Shown piece after piece: positions 18,225 to 27,810 of a stretch of 64,000 nt of DNA (position 1 is the first letter of the stretch; each line of letters begins with the position of its first letter). The DNA is from Nitrospiraceae bacterium (lineage in GTDB: Bacteria; Nitrospirota; Nitrospiria; Nitrospirales; Nitrospiraceae). A model generated the notes under the pieces. The model was not told the origin of the DNA. It saw nothing but the letters and a program-made list of their open reading frames with translations, and did not search any database. The position numbers and the translations under genes are program-made. The stretch lies in assembly GCA_019637075.1 (NCBI GenBank), contig JAHBWI010000006.1, positions 62,001-126,000 of the forward strand, written 5' to 3'.

Positions 18225-19061
18225 GTGGGAGCAGCGCACACTCCGGCAGCGTCGTCTCGATCACCGCGCTCAGCCGTCACCATCCCGGACAGGTCCTCGA
18301 TGTATGACGTAGCCAACTTCTCGCTGGCCGACATGGTTCGAGTCACGGGCGTCCTGCGCAGGCTCGGGCTCGCCGCAGCCAGCATGGAAGAAACGGCCGT
18401 CCGAATCGTACGGCATCTCCAGGAACAACTGCTCGACACCGACGAGCAGCGTCCCGCCTGTCCACTCGTGCAGTGCTTCACGACTCAGCCGTTTGCGGCG
18501 TTGCCGGAAGCCGACCGTGAGGCCGCCAAGAGCAGAATCGTCGAGGGTACGCTGTCGCCTTGCACGCTCTGCTGGACCCTGCTGGCGTCGGCAGGCGACC
18601 TCCCGGAGTGGAACGACCGTCTCCATGCGAGACAGGCCCCGGTGGCCGCGATTACCGACGAGGAATTTCCCGTCAGCTTTCCGTTGTTCGCCCCCTTGCT
18701 GGCACAGTTCGGTCTCGGCACCGCGGCACCACAGCAGAAAGATCTGCACATTCTCCTCGACCCACAGGAACGGACCTTCGGCGTCTTCCATGTCCCCGAT
18801 GCCACTGCCAGCCCATACCTGCATTCCACCCAGCTGCAGCTGGCAAACCGATACGGAATCCGATCGGTTGTGGGATTCGGCGGCCTGCTGCCATCCCTGA
18901 ATGCCTTCGTCCTGGCCTTGTTTACCCGCGTTCCTCTATCGAAGCCGCAGATTGAAATGTTCCGAACCATCGCTCTGGCCGCCAAATTGGCCTTTCTGCC
19001 GTTCGACGGAGGCCCCGTTTTTTCGTCTCATCGATCGCTGTCCTGTGAGGAGCGCGTATGA
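18225..19061 (+). CDS. Cys-containing protein coupled to the multi-PAS kinase
   Basis: 278 residues from GTG 18225, which has GGAGG 7 nt upstream; an internal ATG at 18300 is an alternative. No family recognised. Residues about 80-120 hold two Cys pairs, CPLVQC (CxxxxC) and SPCTLCW (CxxC), a possible metal or haem site. The C-terminal half is mixed alpha/beta with HILLDPQERTFGVFHV and looks sensor-like. No signal peptide or membrane helix. Its TGA overlaps the kinase ATG (ATGA), so the two are translated together and it is probably a dedicated input partner. Confidence 0.65.
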   Translation: MGAAHTPAASSRSPRSAVTIPDRSSMYDVANFSLADMVRVTGVLRRLGLAAASMEETAVRIVRHLQEQLLDTDEQRPACPLVQCFTTQPFAALPEADREAAKSRIVEGTLSPCTLCWTLLASAGDLPEWNDRLHARQAPVAAITDEEFPVSFPLFAPLLAQFGLGTAAPQQKDLHILLDPQERTFGVFHVPDATASPYLHSTQLQLANRYGIRSVVGFGGLLPSLNAFVLALFTRVPLSKPQIEMFRTIALAAKLAFLPFDGGPVFSSHRSLSCEERV

Positions 19062-22000
19062 CCGCCAACGGAACCATTACCGAACTCGACATTCTGCACG
19101 CACGGGTGACCACCCTGGAGCAGCTGGTCGAGACATACGAACAGACGGTGGCGACCCAAACCGAGCGGCTTCTCACATCGGCCGAGCGTGTCAAAGAGCA
19201 ATCGTCCATTCTCCGGGCGTTGGTGTCGGCAACCGATCCGACTCAGGGCGGAGAGTTCTTCCATTCCATCGTCTTTCATCTGGCCGCCCTCTCCCAGGCC
19301 CGCTACGTCGTGCTCGGCGAATATTCGCGTGACGTCACCCCCTCCGTGCGAACCCTCGCAGTCTGGAGCGGCGACGATTTCGGCCAGAACTTTTCCTATT
19401 CGTTGGAGGGGACGCCCTGCGCAACCCTTGCCAACGACCGCCTGATCCTAATCGGCACCGGAGCAAAACTCCGATTCCCCACCGCAAAGGTTCTCTCGGA
19501 TTTGAATATCGACGGCTACTGCGGCGCTCCGATTTACAGCACCGCAGGCACTCCGTTGGGTGTCCTCGCGCTATTGGACGATCATCCCCTGACGGTCTCG
19601 ATGGAAATCCAGTCGGTACTGATGTTGTTCGCGGCCCGCGCGGGTGCCGAATTGGAGCGACGGCGCGCAGAAGAGGCCTTGCGTGCCAGCGAGGAGCGCT
19701 TTCGAGCCTTTCTCGATCACGCGCCGAGCACCGCATTTATGAAGTCTCCCGACGGCCGATACCTCTACACCAACGAACGATTCAATCGATTGCTGATGCC
19801 GGCGGGCACATCCGCATTGGGCAAGACCGACTTCGACCTGTTCGACCCTTCAGAGGCGACTGAGACCGCAGCCCATGATCGGTGGATTGCGGAAACGGGC
19901 GCTTCGATGGAATGCGAACAGTCGGTTCCACATCCGGATGGCCCTCACACCAGCATCGCAGTCAAGTTCCCGCTACGCGACGAGACCGGCCACCTCTATG
20001 CCATCGGCGGCATCGCGACGGATATCACCGACCAGAAACGCTCCTATTCGCTCCTCGAGGCCGCCATGAACTCTACGGCCGACGGGCTCCTGGTGGTCGA
20101 TCGGCAGGGACGGGTGACGGTCCTGAACGAACGATTCATCAGCCTGTGGCGCATCCCGGATAAGCTGGTCCACAGCCGGGAAGACGACGCCCTGTTGGAT
20201 TTCGCCGCCGACCAGGTGAAGGATCCTCAAGGCTTCAGGAAACGGATCCGCGAACTGTACGACCATCCCCATCAGGAAAGTAACGACGTACTCGAATTCA
20301 GGGATGGCCGGATCTACGAGCGGGCGTCTCGCCCCCAAATCCTCGACGGCGAGATCGTCGGCCGAGTCTGGAGTTTCCACGACATTACCGATCTCAAGCG
20401 GATGGAGTCTGCCTTGCGGACCAGCGAAGAACGGTTGGCGCTGGCGGCACGTGGCTCAACCGATGCGTGGTGGGACGGCCATTGCTTGCCGGACCGCGCA
20501 TGGCACGATCCCGAAAATCCGCTGTGGTGGTCGCCGCGAATTCGGGAGATCCTGACGCTTGAGGATTCGGAACCGTTTGCGACTCTCGACCACTGGGCCC
20601 AACGGCTACATCCGGACGATCGTGAGTCTGCGCTCGGGGCACTGCGGGCGCATATCGAGGAGCGAGTCCCCTTCGACACGGACTATCGTCTGCAGACCGG
20701 GCAGGGAGACTATCGCTGGATCCGGGCCCGCGGCCAGGCCATCTGGGATACCGAGGGAACACCGCAGCGCATGTCGGGCTCATGCCAGGACATCACCGAA
20801 CAAAGAGCTGCGGAGGAGGCCCTGCGAGCCAGTGAAGAACGCTATGCCCGCGCAACCGCCGTCGGCAAGGTCGGGGTATGGGAGCTGGACGTGCCTCGCG
20901 CCCACTATCACGGCGATGCCAACCTGAAAACCCTGTTCGGATACGGGGCGGACGAACTCTCGACAGATCCGTTCGCCTGGCTGAGCTTGGTACATCCGGA
21001 CGATCAAGGCGTCGCGCTCGAGCGTTGGACTCAGGTCGTCGAGGGACGCACCGATCAACTGACCTATGAACTTCGCATGGTGCGCAAGGATGGCACCATC
21101 ATCTGGACCGAGGTCCGTGGGCACGCGCTGCGTGCCCCCAATGGGGCCGTTTCCCGGCTCATCGGCACCACGGTCGACATCACCGAACGGAAACAGGCCG
21201 AAGACCGGCTCCGCGAAAGCGAACAACGTCTGCGACTCACGCAATTCGCCGTGGACCAAGCCGGTGACGCGATTTTCTGGGCGGACGAACAGGACCGGCT
21301 GGTCTACGCCAACGAAGCAGCCTGCCGCTCTTTGGGGTATTCGCGCGAAGAACTCCTCGCCCGGATGATCCATGACATTGCGCCGTTCCATACGCCTCAC
21401 GCCCCGGAGACCCAGGGGCGCCCGCTCGAACCGGGACGAGCCGGGAAGTTTGAGTCAATGCACCGGACGAAAAGCGGCAGGGTGTTTCCAGTCGAGGTGT
21501 CGATCAGTCGCCTGGAACATCAAGGTCGGAGTTTCACGTGCTGTATCGCGCGGGACGTCAGCGAACGGAAACGGATGGAGGCCGAGCTGCGGGATGCGAT
21601 CGAGCGATTCGATCTCGCCGTCGGCGGATCGCAGGACGGACTGTGGGATGCCCAAGTGCATCCCGATTACCATTGGTCCGACCCTCGAACGCCGGTCTGG
21701 TGGTCGCCTCGCACGAGGGAACTGCTCGGCTTCGCGGAACATGAATTCCCCAATGTCCTCGGGAGCTGGCTGCCATTGATTCATCCGGAGGACCTGGACC
21801 GCGTCATGAGCGCCCTCACGGCCACGGTCGAACATCGCGTGCCGTACGATGTCGAGTATCGCCTATTCACAAAATCCGGAGACCTGCGGTGGCACAGGGC
21901 CAAAGGCCAGGGAGTGTGGGATGAGCAGGGACGGCCGGTTCGCATGGCCGGGTCGACAAGCGACATTACGGAGCAAAAGCTCGCGGAACAAGCCCTGAGG

Positions 22001-24301
22001 GAGAGCGAGGAGCTATTCGGCAAGGCCTTTCGGTCCAGCCCTTACCCGATCGTCATTTCCGAGCTGGCGGACGGGCGCTGCCTCGACGCAAACGACGCCG
22101 CGATTTCACTCTTCGGCTACCGAAGGGACGAAGTGACCGGCTACACCGCCACCGATTTGAATCTCTGGCCTGATGCCGAAACCAGACTGCGATTCGTCGA
22201 ACAGCTAAACCGGGTCGGATCGATTCGGAACATGGAACTCAGCCTGCGGGACAAGGCGGGACAATTCAGGCGCTGCCTGGTGTCCGCAGAACGTATCGAG
22301 CTCCACGGCAAACAGTGCATGGTCACCGTCGGAACCGACATCACCGAACAAATGCGCGCTGAAGCGGAGGAACGCGCGCGCGCAGCCCAGATGATCGACT
22401 TTCAAGCCGCATTGGTCGAGCTGGCGCGCCTCAATCATGAGGAATTGTCGGTCCCGGTCGCTTTCCGTCGAATCACCGAGGTGGCGGCCCGCGCCGTGCG
22501 GGTATCGCGAGTCGGTATCTGGCTGTTTCGGGAGGACCGGTCGGCGCTGGTATGCCACGACTTGTATCAGCGCGTCGCCGTCACGCATGGCGGAGGCATC
22601 ACATTGGAAACCGCGGACCATCCCCGCTACTTGGAGGCACTCGAGGCCGGCGCCGTCATGACCGCGCATCAGGCCAGAACCGACCCCCAGACGAGCGAGC
22701 TCCTGGATCGATACCTCTTGCCGTTAGGCATCACGTCCATGATGAGCGTCCCAATTCGCCGGCAGGGCAGGCTCGTCGGGGTCGTCGCATTTGAACACGC
22801 CGGACCCGCGCGGAGTTGGAGCCTGGAAGAACAGAATTTTGTGACCACGGTCGCGGACATGGTGACGATCGCGCTCGAAACCGAGGAGCGTGTGCGCGCC
22901 GAGCAAGAAATGCGACAAAGCGAGGAGCGATTCCGCGCCATGGTACAGAACTCCTCGGACATCACGACCATCCTGGAAGCGGACGGTTCGATCCGATACG
23001 AGAGCCCGATGTTCACCCGCCTGTTCGGCTATCCCGAGGAGCATGTCGTCGGCACCAATGCGCTCTCCTACGTCCACCCGAACGACCTCGAGAACGTGAA
23101 GGCAGTGCTCGAGAAGCAGTTGATGACGCCAGGCGTGGGGGATCCCATCGTCTTTCGCTATCGACGAGCCGATGGGCAATACCTGACCTTGGAGGCCATC
23201 GGGAACAATCGGTTGCAGGACGACACGGTCCGCGGAATCGTGGTGAATTCGCGGGACATTACGGAGCGGATGCAGGCTGAAGAGGCCTTGCGCCACAATC
23301 ACGCACTCTTGTCGGCCATCATGGAGGCTGCAACCGATATCATTTTCGTGAAGGACCTCCACGGTCGATATCTCCACATGAACCCGGCCGGTTTCCGGCA
23401 GATGGGAACGGGCCTCTCCGAGCTGGTAGGGAAGACGGACGAGGACATCTTCCCTCAGGATTTGGCAGCGAGTTGCCGCTCGACCGACGCCATCGTCCTT
23501 CGTACCGGCACCACGCAGACGATCGAGGAAGTAACCAAGTCAAGCGGCACGTCGACGACCTATCTGACCACCAAGGCTCCCTATCGCGACGGCACCGGTC
23601 GAATCATCGGCGTCATCGGCGTCGCACGCGATATCACCGAACAGAAACAATCCGAAGAAGTCCTGCGCCAACGGGAACAAGACCTCCGAAAAGCGCTCGA
23701 TGAACGGGAACGTATCAGCCAAGACCTCCATGACGGCATCCTCCAATCCCTGTATGCCGTCGGGCTCGGGCTGGAAACCTGCAAATCCCTGCTGGTCCGA
23801 GATCCCAAGAAAGCGGCCGGCACGCTCGATCGAGGCATCAAACAATTGAACGGGTTGATGCGGGAGTTGCGCAACTTCATCGCCGGCCTGGAATCCGAAG
23901 TCCTGCAGGGCCGTGATTTGGCGTCGGCCTTGCGCAGCGTCGTCGAATCCCTGGCCCAGCCACACCATTTGCCGTTCCAAGTCTCGATCGAACGGAAGGC
24001 GGCCCAACATGTGTCCCGCGAGCAGGGGCTACACCTGCTCAATGTCGTGCGGGAAGCCGTCAGCAACAGCCTTCGCCATGCTAAGGCCCGGCGGGGATCC
24101 GTCATACTCAAGTCCCTGAAGCATCAGATTCGGTTGACCGTTCGCGACGACGGAATCGGGTTTCGGCCGGCCGCCGTGGCTGGATTGGGTCATGGCTTGA
24201 CCAATATGGCGGCACGCGCTATGAAACTCGGCGCGCGCTTGACCGTGCATTCCAAGCCGCGCGGCGGAACTCGCATCGTGTTCGACTTGCCAAGGAGGTA
24301 A
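19058..24301 (+). CDS. Giant multi-PAS/GAF sensor histidine kinase (HisKA_3 type)
   Basis: 1747 residues without membrane helices, so cytoplasmic. Order: a short N-terminal coiled-coil segment, a GAF-like domain (about 50-200), seven PAS/PAC units (about 205-1100, boundaries marked by ALRxSEERF and DITEQ/DITER), a second GAF (about 1110-1270), two more PAS units, then a NarX/UhpB-type kinase core with ISQDLHDGILQSL (His1558) and a GHKL ATPase ending RGGTRIVFDLPRR. PAS units 3 and 6 are clear duplicates sharing PxWWSPRxRE and W-D features. It should phosphorylate the LuxR-type regulator encoded 3 bp downstream. The signal is unknown. Confidence 0.92.
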   Translation: MTANGTITELDILHARVTTLEQLVETYEQTVATQTERLLTSAERVKEQSSILRALVSATDPTQGGEFFHSIVFHLAALSQARYVVLGEYSRDVTPSVRTLAVWSGDDFGQNFSYSLEGTPCATLANDRLILIGTGAKLRFPTAKVLSDLNIDGYCGAPIYSTAGTPLGVLALLDDHPLTVSMEIQSVLMLFAARAGAELERRRAEEALRASEERFRAFLDHAPSTAFMKSPDGRYLYTNERFNRLLMPAGTSALGKTDFDLFDPSEATETAAHDRWIAETGASMECEQSVPHPDGPHTSIAVKFPLRDETGHLYAIGGIATDITDQKRSYSLLEAAMNSTADGLLVVDRQGRVTVLNERFISLWRIPDKLVHSREDDALLDFAADQVKDPQGFRKRIRELYDHPHQESNDVLEFRDGRIYERASRPQILDGEIVGRVWSFHDITDLKRMESALRTSEERLALAARGSTDAWWDGHCLPDRAWHDPENPLWWSPRIREILTLEDSEPFATLDHWAQRLHPDDRESALGALRAHIEERVPFDTDYRLQTGQGDYRWIRARGQAIWDTEGTPQRMSGSCQDITEQRAAEEALRASEERYARATAVGKVGVWELDVPRAHYHGDANLKTLFGYGADELSTDPFAWLSLVHPDDQGVALERWTQVVEGRTDQLTYELRMVRKDGTIIWTEVRGHALRAPNGAVSRLIGTTVDITERKQAEDRLRESEQRLRLTQFAVDQAGDAIFWADEQDRLVYANEAACRSLGYSREELLARMIHDIAPFHTPHAPETQGRPLEPGRAGKFESMHRTKSGRVFPVEVSISRLEHQGRSFTCCIARDVSERKRMEAELRDAIERFDLAVGGSQDGLWDAQVHPDYHWSDPRTPVWWSPRTRELLGFAEHEFPNVLGSWLPLIHPEDLDRVMSALTATVEHRVPYDVEYRLFTKSGDLRWHRAKGQGVWDEQGRPVRMAGSTSDITEQKLAEQALRESEELFGKAFRSSPYPIVISELADGRCLDANDAAISLFGYRRDEVTGYTATDLNLWPDAETRLRFVEQLNRVGSIRNMELSLRDKAGQFRRCLVSAERIELHGKQCMVTVGTDITEQMRAEAEERARAAQMIDFQAALVELARLNHEELSVPVAFRRITEVAARAVRVSRVGIWLFREDRSALVCHDLYQRVAVTHGGGITLETADHPRYLEALEAGAVMTAHQARTDPQTSELLDRYLLPLGITSMMSVPIRRQGRLVGVVAFEHAGPARSWSLEEQNFVTTVADMVTIALETEERVRAEQEMRQSEERFRAMVQNSSDITTILEADGSIRYESPMFTRLFGYPEEHVVGTNALSYVHPNDLENVKAVLEKQLMTPGVGDPIVFRYRRADGQYLTLEAIGNNRLQDDTVRGIVVNSRDITERMQAEEALRHNHALLSAIMEAATDIIFVKDLHGRYLHMNPAGFRQMGTGLSELVGKTDEDIFPQDLAASCRSTDAIVLRTGTTQTIEEVTKSSGTSTTYLTTKAPYRDGTGRIIGVIGVARDITEQKQSEEVLRQREQDLRKALDERERISQDLHDGILQSLYAVGLGLETCKSLLVRDPKKAAGTLDRGIKQLNGLMRELRNFIAGLESEVLQGRDLASALRSVVESLAQPHHLPFQVSIERKAAQHVSREQGLHLLNVVREAVSNSLRHAKARRGSVILKSLKHQIRLTVRDDGIGFRPAAVAGLGHGLTNMAARAMKLGARLTVHSKPRGGTRIVFDLPRR

Positions 24302-24304
24302 CGC

Positions 24305-24961
24305 ATGCCCGCACTGAAGACACACACGATCCGCATTCTGTTGGTGGATGACCACGAGGTCGTTCGCGTAGGACTGCGCACGCTGCTCAATGAACATCAG
24401 GACCTGCGGATTGTGGGAGAGGCCGGTACGATGGCCGACTCCATCCGTGAGGCGTTCCGGCTGAGGCCGGACGTGGTGCTGATGGATGCGCGCCTTCCCG
24501 ACGGCTCTGGCGTGGAAGCCTGCCGGGAGATTGTGTCGAGTTGCCCGGACACCCGCGTAATCTTCCTGACTTCCTACGCCGATGACGACTCGGTCCTGGC
24601 CGCCGTCCTCGCGGGCGCGCATGGGTACGTGCTGAAGGAAATCGATTCCTCCGCGCTCGTCGGCGCGATCCAAGCCGTCGCGGAGGGTCAGTCCATCCTC
24701 GACCCGACCATCACGGAGCGGGCGCTCGACTGGATCAAGGGAGCAGATCGCACCCGCATACGAGGCGGGATCGACCAACTCTCACCCCAAGAGGAACGGG
24801 TCTTGGCTCTGGTAGCGGAAGGACGCACCAACAAGGAGATTGCGGCCTCGCTCCAGCTGAGCGACAAGACCGTCAAGAACTACCTGTCGAACATTTTCCA
24901 GAAGCTGCACATCACCCGGCGCGCCCAGGCTGCCGCCTTCTTCATCCGCCGGAAATCCTGA
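24305..24961 (+). CDS. LuxR/NarL-family response regulator
   Basis: 218 residues. The receiver domain (about 10-125) has acidic pocket DDH, phospho-acceptor Asp61 (VVLMDARLPDG) and a conserved Lys in GYVLKEI. The C-terminal LuxR helix-turn-helix is LSPQEERVLALVAEGRTNKE followed by IAASLQLSDKTVKNYLSNI. It is the cognate DNA-binding partner of the giant HisKA_3 kinase, which ends 3 bp upstream (AGGAGG inside the kinase end serves as SD). Its target genes cannot be told from the window. Confidence 0.93.
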   Translation: MPALKTHTIRILLVDDHEVVRVGLRTLLNEHQDLRIVGEAGTMADSIREAFRLRPDVVLMDARLPDGSGVEACREIVSSCPDTRVIFLTSYADDDSVLAAVLAGAHGYVLKEIDSSALVGAIQAVAEGQSILDPTITERALDWIKGADRTRIRGGIDQLSPQEERVLALVAEGRTNKEIAASLQLSDKTVKNYLSNIFQKLHITRRAQAAAFFIRRKS

Positions 24962-24978
24962 CCGCTACGAATCCGCCG

Positions 24979-25020
24979 TGAGGGCATTCGGCTCTACACG
25001 TATAGAGCCGAATGCCCTCA
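24979..25020 (+). terminator. Perfect 18-bp hairpin between two signalling genes
   Basis: The left arm 24979-24996 and right arm 25003-25020 are perfectly complementary (18 bp) around a 6-nt loop CACGTA. It begins 17 bp after the regulator stop. There is no T-run, so it may terminate weakly, block read-through by another mechanism, or stabilise the upstream mRNA 3' end. Confidence 0.55.
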
Positions 25021-25124
25021 GCGTCTCGATCTCCAATCATATCTATCTGATAGTCCCTAGGTCGGTTATACTATCAATCAGGCACCTTTCCGGTGCCCCT
25101 GATCGACGGCGAACGGAACCCCGC

Positions 25125-26675
25125 TTGACCTCTACTGGTACGACCGCACACTCGCCTGAGACCCGAGGGCCCAGCGCGACGGACGCATTTCTCCAGGCGC
25201 TCGCCAACCAGGCTTCCGTCGGCATCTTCCTCACCGACTCATGCGGCAACTGCCTTTATCTCAACGATCGCCTCTACGCACTGACCGGGCTACCCCGCTC
25301 AGGCGCGAGCGGCCAGGGGTGGCTCACCGCGCTGCATCCCGATGATCAAGGACATCTCATCGCCGAATGGACAAAGGCCACCGCCGAAGGCCGCACCTTC
25401 CTCACCGAGTGCCGATTCCAACGCCCCGACGCCACGGTCAGATGGGTGACGGTCGAAGCCTTCCCGTTGAAGACGGGCGGGATGGACGTCACCGGCTATG
25501 TAGGGACGGTTCGGGATATGACCGCCAGGAAGCATGCGTTGGAAGCACTGCAGGCGAGTGAAGAACGGTACCGTAACCTCATCCAGGCATCGCCTCAACC
25601 GGTCCTTGTCAGTTCCGGCGGAGTCATCGTGTTTACCAATCCCGCCGGTGCGCACCTCTTCGGCGCAGCCTCGCCGAGGGAACTGATCGGGCAGCCGATC
25701 ACGAACTGGCTGTCCACCGATCTCCTGCACGCAGCCTATGCAACAGAAGAAGCCGAGGGCGGCGCAGTCGCGCCTTGCGAGGCACGCCTTGTAAGGCCTG
25801 ATGGAACCACCGTCGAGATTGAACTCACGGCGGCCCCGATCACCTTCGACGGCACCTCGGCCCTCCAACTGATCTTGTCCGACCTGACGGCACAAAAGGA
25901 ATCGGCCGCACGCCAGCACCACGCCAACAAGATGGAAGCGATCGCGACCCTCTCAGGCGGAATTGCGCACGAGTTCAACAACTGCCTGACCGCCATCCTC
26001 GGTTTTACCGAGTTGACGCTGCCGGCGATTCCGCCCGACAGCAAACCCTATGGACATCTGCAGCAGGTGATCGTCGCTTCAAAACGGGCACGGGACCTCG
26101 TCCACCAGATGCTCGTGTTCAGCCGACAGGCTGGAAGCACCAAACAACCCATGGCGTTGCACTGGCTGCTTAAGGAGACCTTGCGCGTGCTGCGGATCGG
26201 CCTGCCGGACCATATCACTCTACGTGAATGGATCCATGGGCCTACGCGTCCGGTCTTGGCCGATCCCACTCAGATCCACCAGCTCTTTGTGAACCTGCTG
26301 GCTAATGCCGAACAGGCAATGAGTACAACCGGCGGGGTTCTGGAAGTTCGCCTCGACGACGTACGCCTGGGGCCGAGCGCGACCGGATCCACGCCGCAAT
26401 TGCCGTCCGGAGATTATGTGCGTCTGACCGTCTCCGACGGCGGTGAAGGCATGAGTAGCGGCGTGCAGGCCAGGATGTTTGATCCCTTTTTCACCACCAA
26501 GGGCATCGGCGAGGGCATCGGCATGGGATTGGCAGTCGTCCACGGCATCGTCACGGAACACGGTGGAACCATCCGGGTGACGAGCCAGCTAGGCCACGGC
26601 ACCACTGTCGAGGTCTATCTCCCTTCGCTTCCAGACGAGCCCCCTCCGCCCACACATCCGTCGATCGAAAGGTAG
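25125..26675 (+). CDS. PAS-domain sensor histidine kinase
   Basis: About 516 residues. Two PAS domains (roughly 20-140 and 145-270) are followed by HisKA with LSGGIAHEFNNCLTAILGFTE (phospho-His) and an HATPase (NLLANAEQA, DGGEGM, GIGMGLAVVHGI). No membrane helix, so cytoplasmic. The frame is open back to 24978, but a start there would lie in the 18-bp hairpin. A -10-like TATACT at 25067-25072 and TTG 25125 make the shorter form more likely; no good ATG exists before the first PAS. The start is therefore uncertain. A stand-alone receiver follows at 26833. Confidence 0.85.
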   Translation: MTSTGTTAHSPETRGPSATDAFLQALANQASVGIFLTDSCGNCLYLNDRLYALTGLPRSGASGQGWLTALHPDDQGHLIAEWTKATAEGRTFLTECRFQRPDATVRWVTVEAFPLKTGGMDVTGYVGTVRDMTARKHALEALQASEERYRNLIQASPQPVLVSSGGVIVFTNPAGAHLFGAASPRELIGQPITNWLSTDLLHAAYATEEAEGGAVAPCEARLVRPDGTTVEIELTAAPITFDGTSALQLILSDLTAQKESAARQHHANKMEAIATLSGGIAHEFNNCLTAILGFTELTLPAIPPDSKPYGHLQQVIVASKRARDLVHQMLVFSRQAGSTKQPMALHWLLKETLRVLRIGLPDHITLREWIHGPTRPVLADPTQIHQLFVNLLANAEQAMSTTGGVLEVRLDDVRLGPSATGSTPQLPSGDYVRLTVSDGGEGMSSGVQARMFDPFFTTKGIGEGIGMGLAVVHGIVTEHGGTIRVTSQLGHGTTVEVYLPSLPDEPPPPTHPSIER

Positions 26676-26832
26676 AAACCGGCGCGGTGAATTGAAGAAT
26701 CCCTTGCTGGGGATGAGGAGGAGCGTTACAGTCATAGAGACGAAGCGAAGGGCGGCCGCCCCCGGCAGTGCAGGTCCGTGGTCCTCGACCGATCGGACCT
26801 TCGGAGCCGCCCGCTATCTATGAAGGAGTACT

Positions 26833-27204
26833 ATGCCGTCGGTTTTGGTCGTGGACGATGAGGACGCGATCCGCCAGTTGATCCGCCAAACTCTCGAGCA
26901 GGCCGGCTATCAAGTGAGCGCCGCCCGGGACGGGAAGGAAGGGCTCGCACGGTACCGCAAGGCTCCGGCTGACCTCGTGATTATGGATATCCTGATGCCG
27001 GACCAAGACGGCCTCGAAAGCATCCTCACCCTGCGCCGCGAGTTTCCGAACGCAAAGATCGTGGCCATCACCGGCGGCAGCGACATGATCGGCATCCTGA
27101 ACTTTCTCGACGTGGCCAAAATGCTGGGCGCGCGACGGACGCTGCAGAAACCGTTCGAGATGAAGCAACTCTTGGACGTCGTGCACGGCGAGCTCACCAG
27201 CTAG
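26833..27204 (+). CDS. CheY-like single-domain response regulator
   Basis: 123 residues, receiver only: acidic pocket DDED, phospho-acceptor Asp52 (LVIMDILMPDQDG), Thr in AITGGS and Lys in LQKPFEMK. No output domain. A good SD (AAGGAG) precedes ATG 26833. It lies 157 bp after the PAS kinase, a natural partner; it may relay phosphate or act by protein contact. Confidence 0.9.
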   Translation: MPSVLVVDDEDAIRQLIRQTLEQAGYQVSAARDGKEGLARYRKAPADLVIMDILMPDQDGLESILTLRREFPNAKIVAITGGSDMIGILNFLDVAKMLGARRTLQKPFEMKQLLDVVHGELTS

Positions 27205-27304
27205 CGGTCGTTGATGGTCCGATCGACCTCCCGTTGACTTTCCTTCACCCACCTCCGCACACTAGCGCCCGCACAGTCGTCCCGATGGAAGCCACTTACC
27301 CCTC

Positions 27305-27736
27305 ATGACGTGGTCGATAGTACCGTTGCATGCAGCGCTCGGCGGGCTCGTACTCGCCGTCGGCGCATTGTTGATGTGGGACCAGGTGCCGACGGCCTTG
27401 CCTCTGTTGGTCGGGGCCGGCGCGGCAGGCTTTCTGTGGTGGCGCAGCCCAGATATCGGCTCGGTCTGGGCCTGGACGACCATGTTGATGGGAGTCGAGA
27501 GTATGGCATGGCCCGTCGCGACCATGCTGATCGTGAGATCGACTGGAACAGAACCCACCGAGGCCCAGATGGGAACGATCCTCAATGCGGTGCTGTTCGG
27601 ACTCTTCTCATCAGTCTTTTGGGTCACCTTCTCGCTGGGACTCTTCAAGCGACTGAAGGAAAGAAACCAGCCGCCCGTACCGCCCGCAACCGAGCCTGCT
27701 CCAGAGCAGATCCGAAAAAAGCGTGCTCGCCGCTGA
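27305..27736 (+). CDS. Small integral membrane protein, unknown
   Basis: 143 residues with about four hydrophobic helices (around 5-23, 30-45, 50-78 and 90-113) and a basic Pro-rich cytoplasmic tail ending in KKRARR. No family recognised. It follows the receiver gene by 100 bp and is convergent with priA. Confidence 0.6.
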   Translation: MTWSIVPLHAALGGLVLAVGALLMWDQVPTALPLLVGAGAAGFLWWRSPDIGSVWAWTTMLMGVESMAWPVATMLIVRSTGTEPTEAQMGTILNAVLFGLFSSVFWVTFSLGLFKRLKERNQPPVPPATEPAPEQIRKKRARR

Positions 27737-27810
27737 CAGAGTCCTCCGCAAGGTGCTGACGCGTGGAGCGTCCGGCGCGCAGGAGATTCATCTCACGACT
27801 CCCGGTTCCG

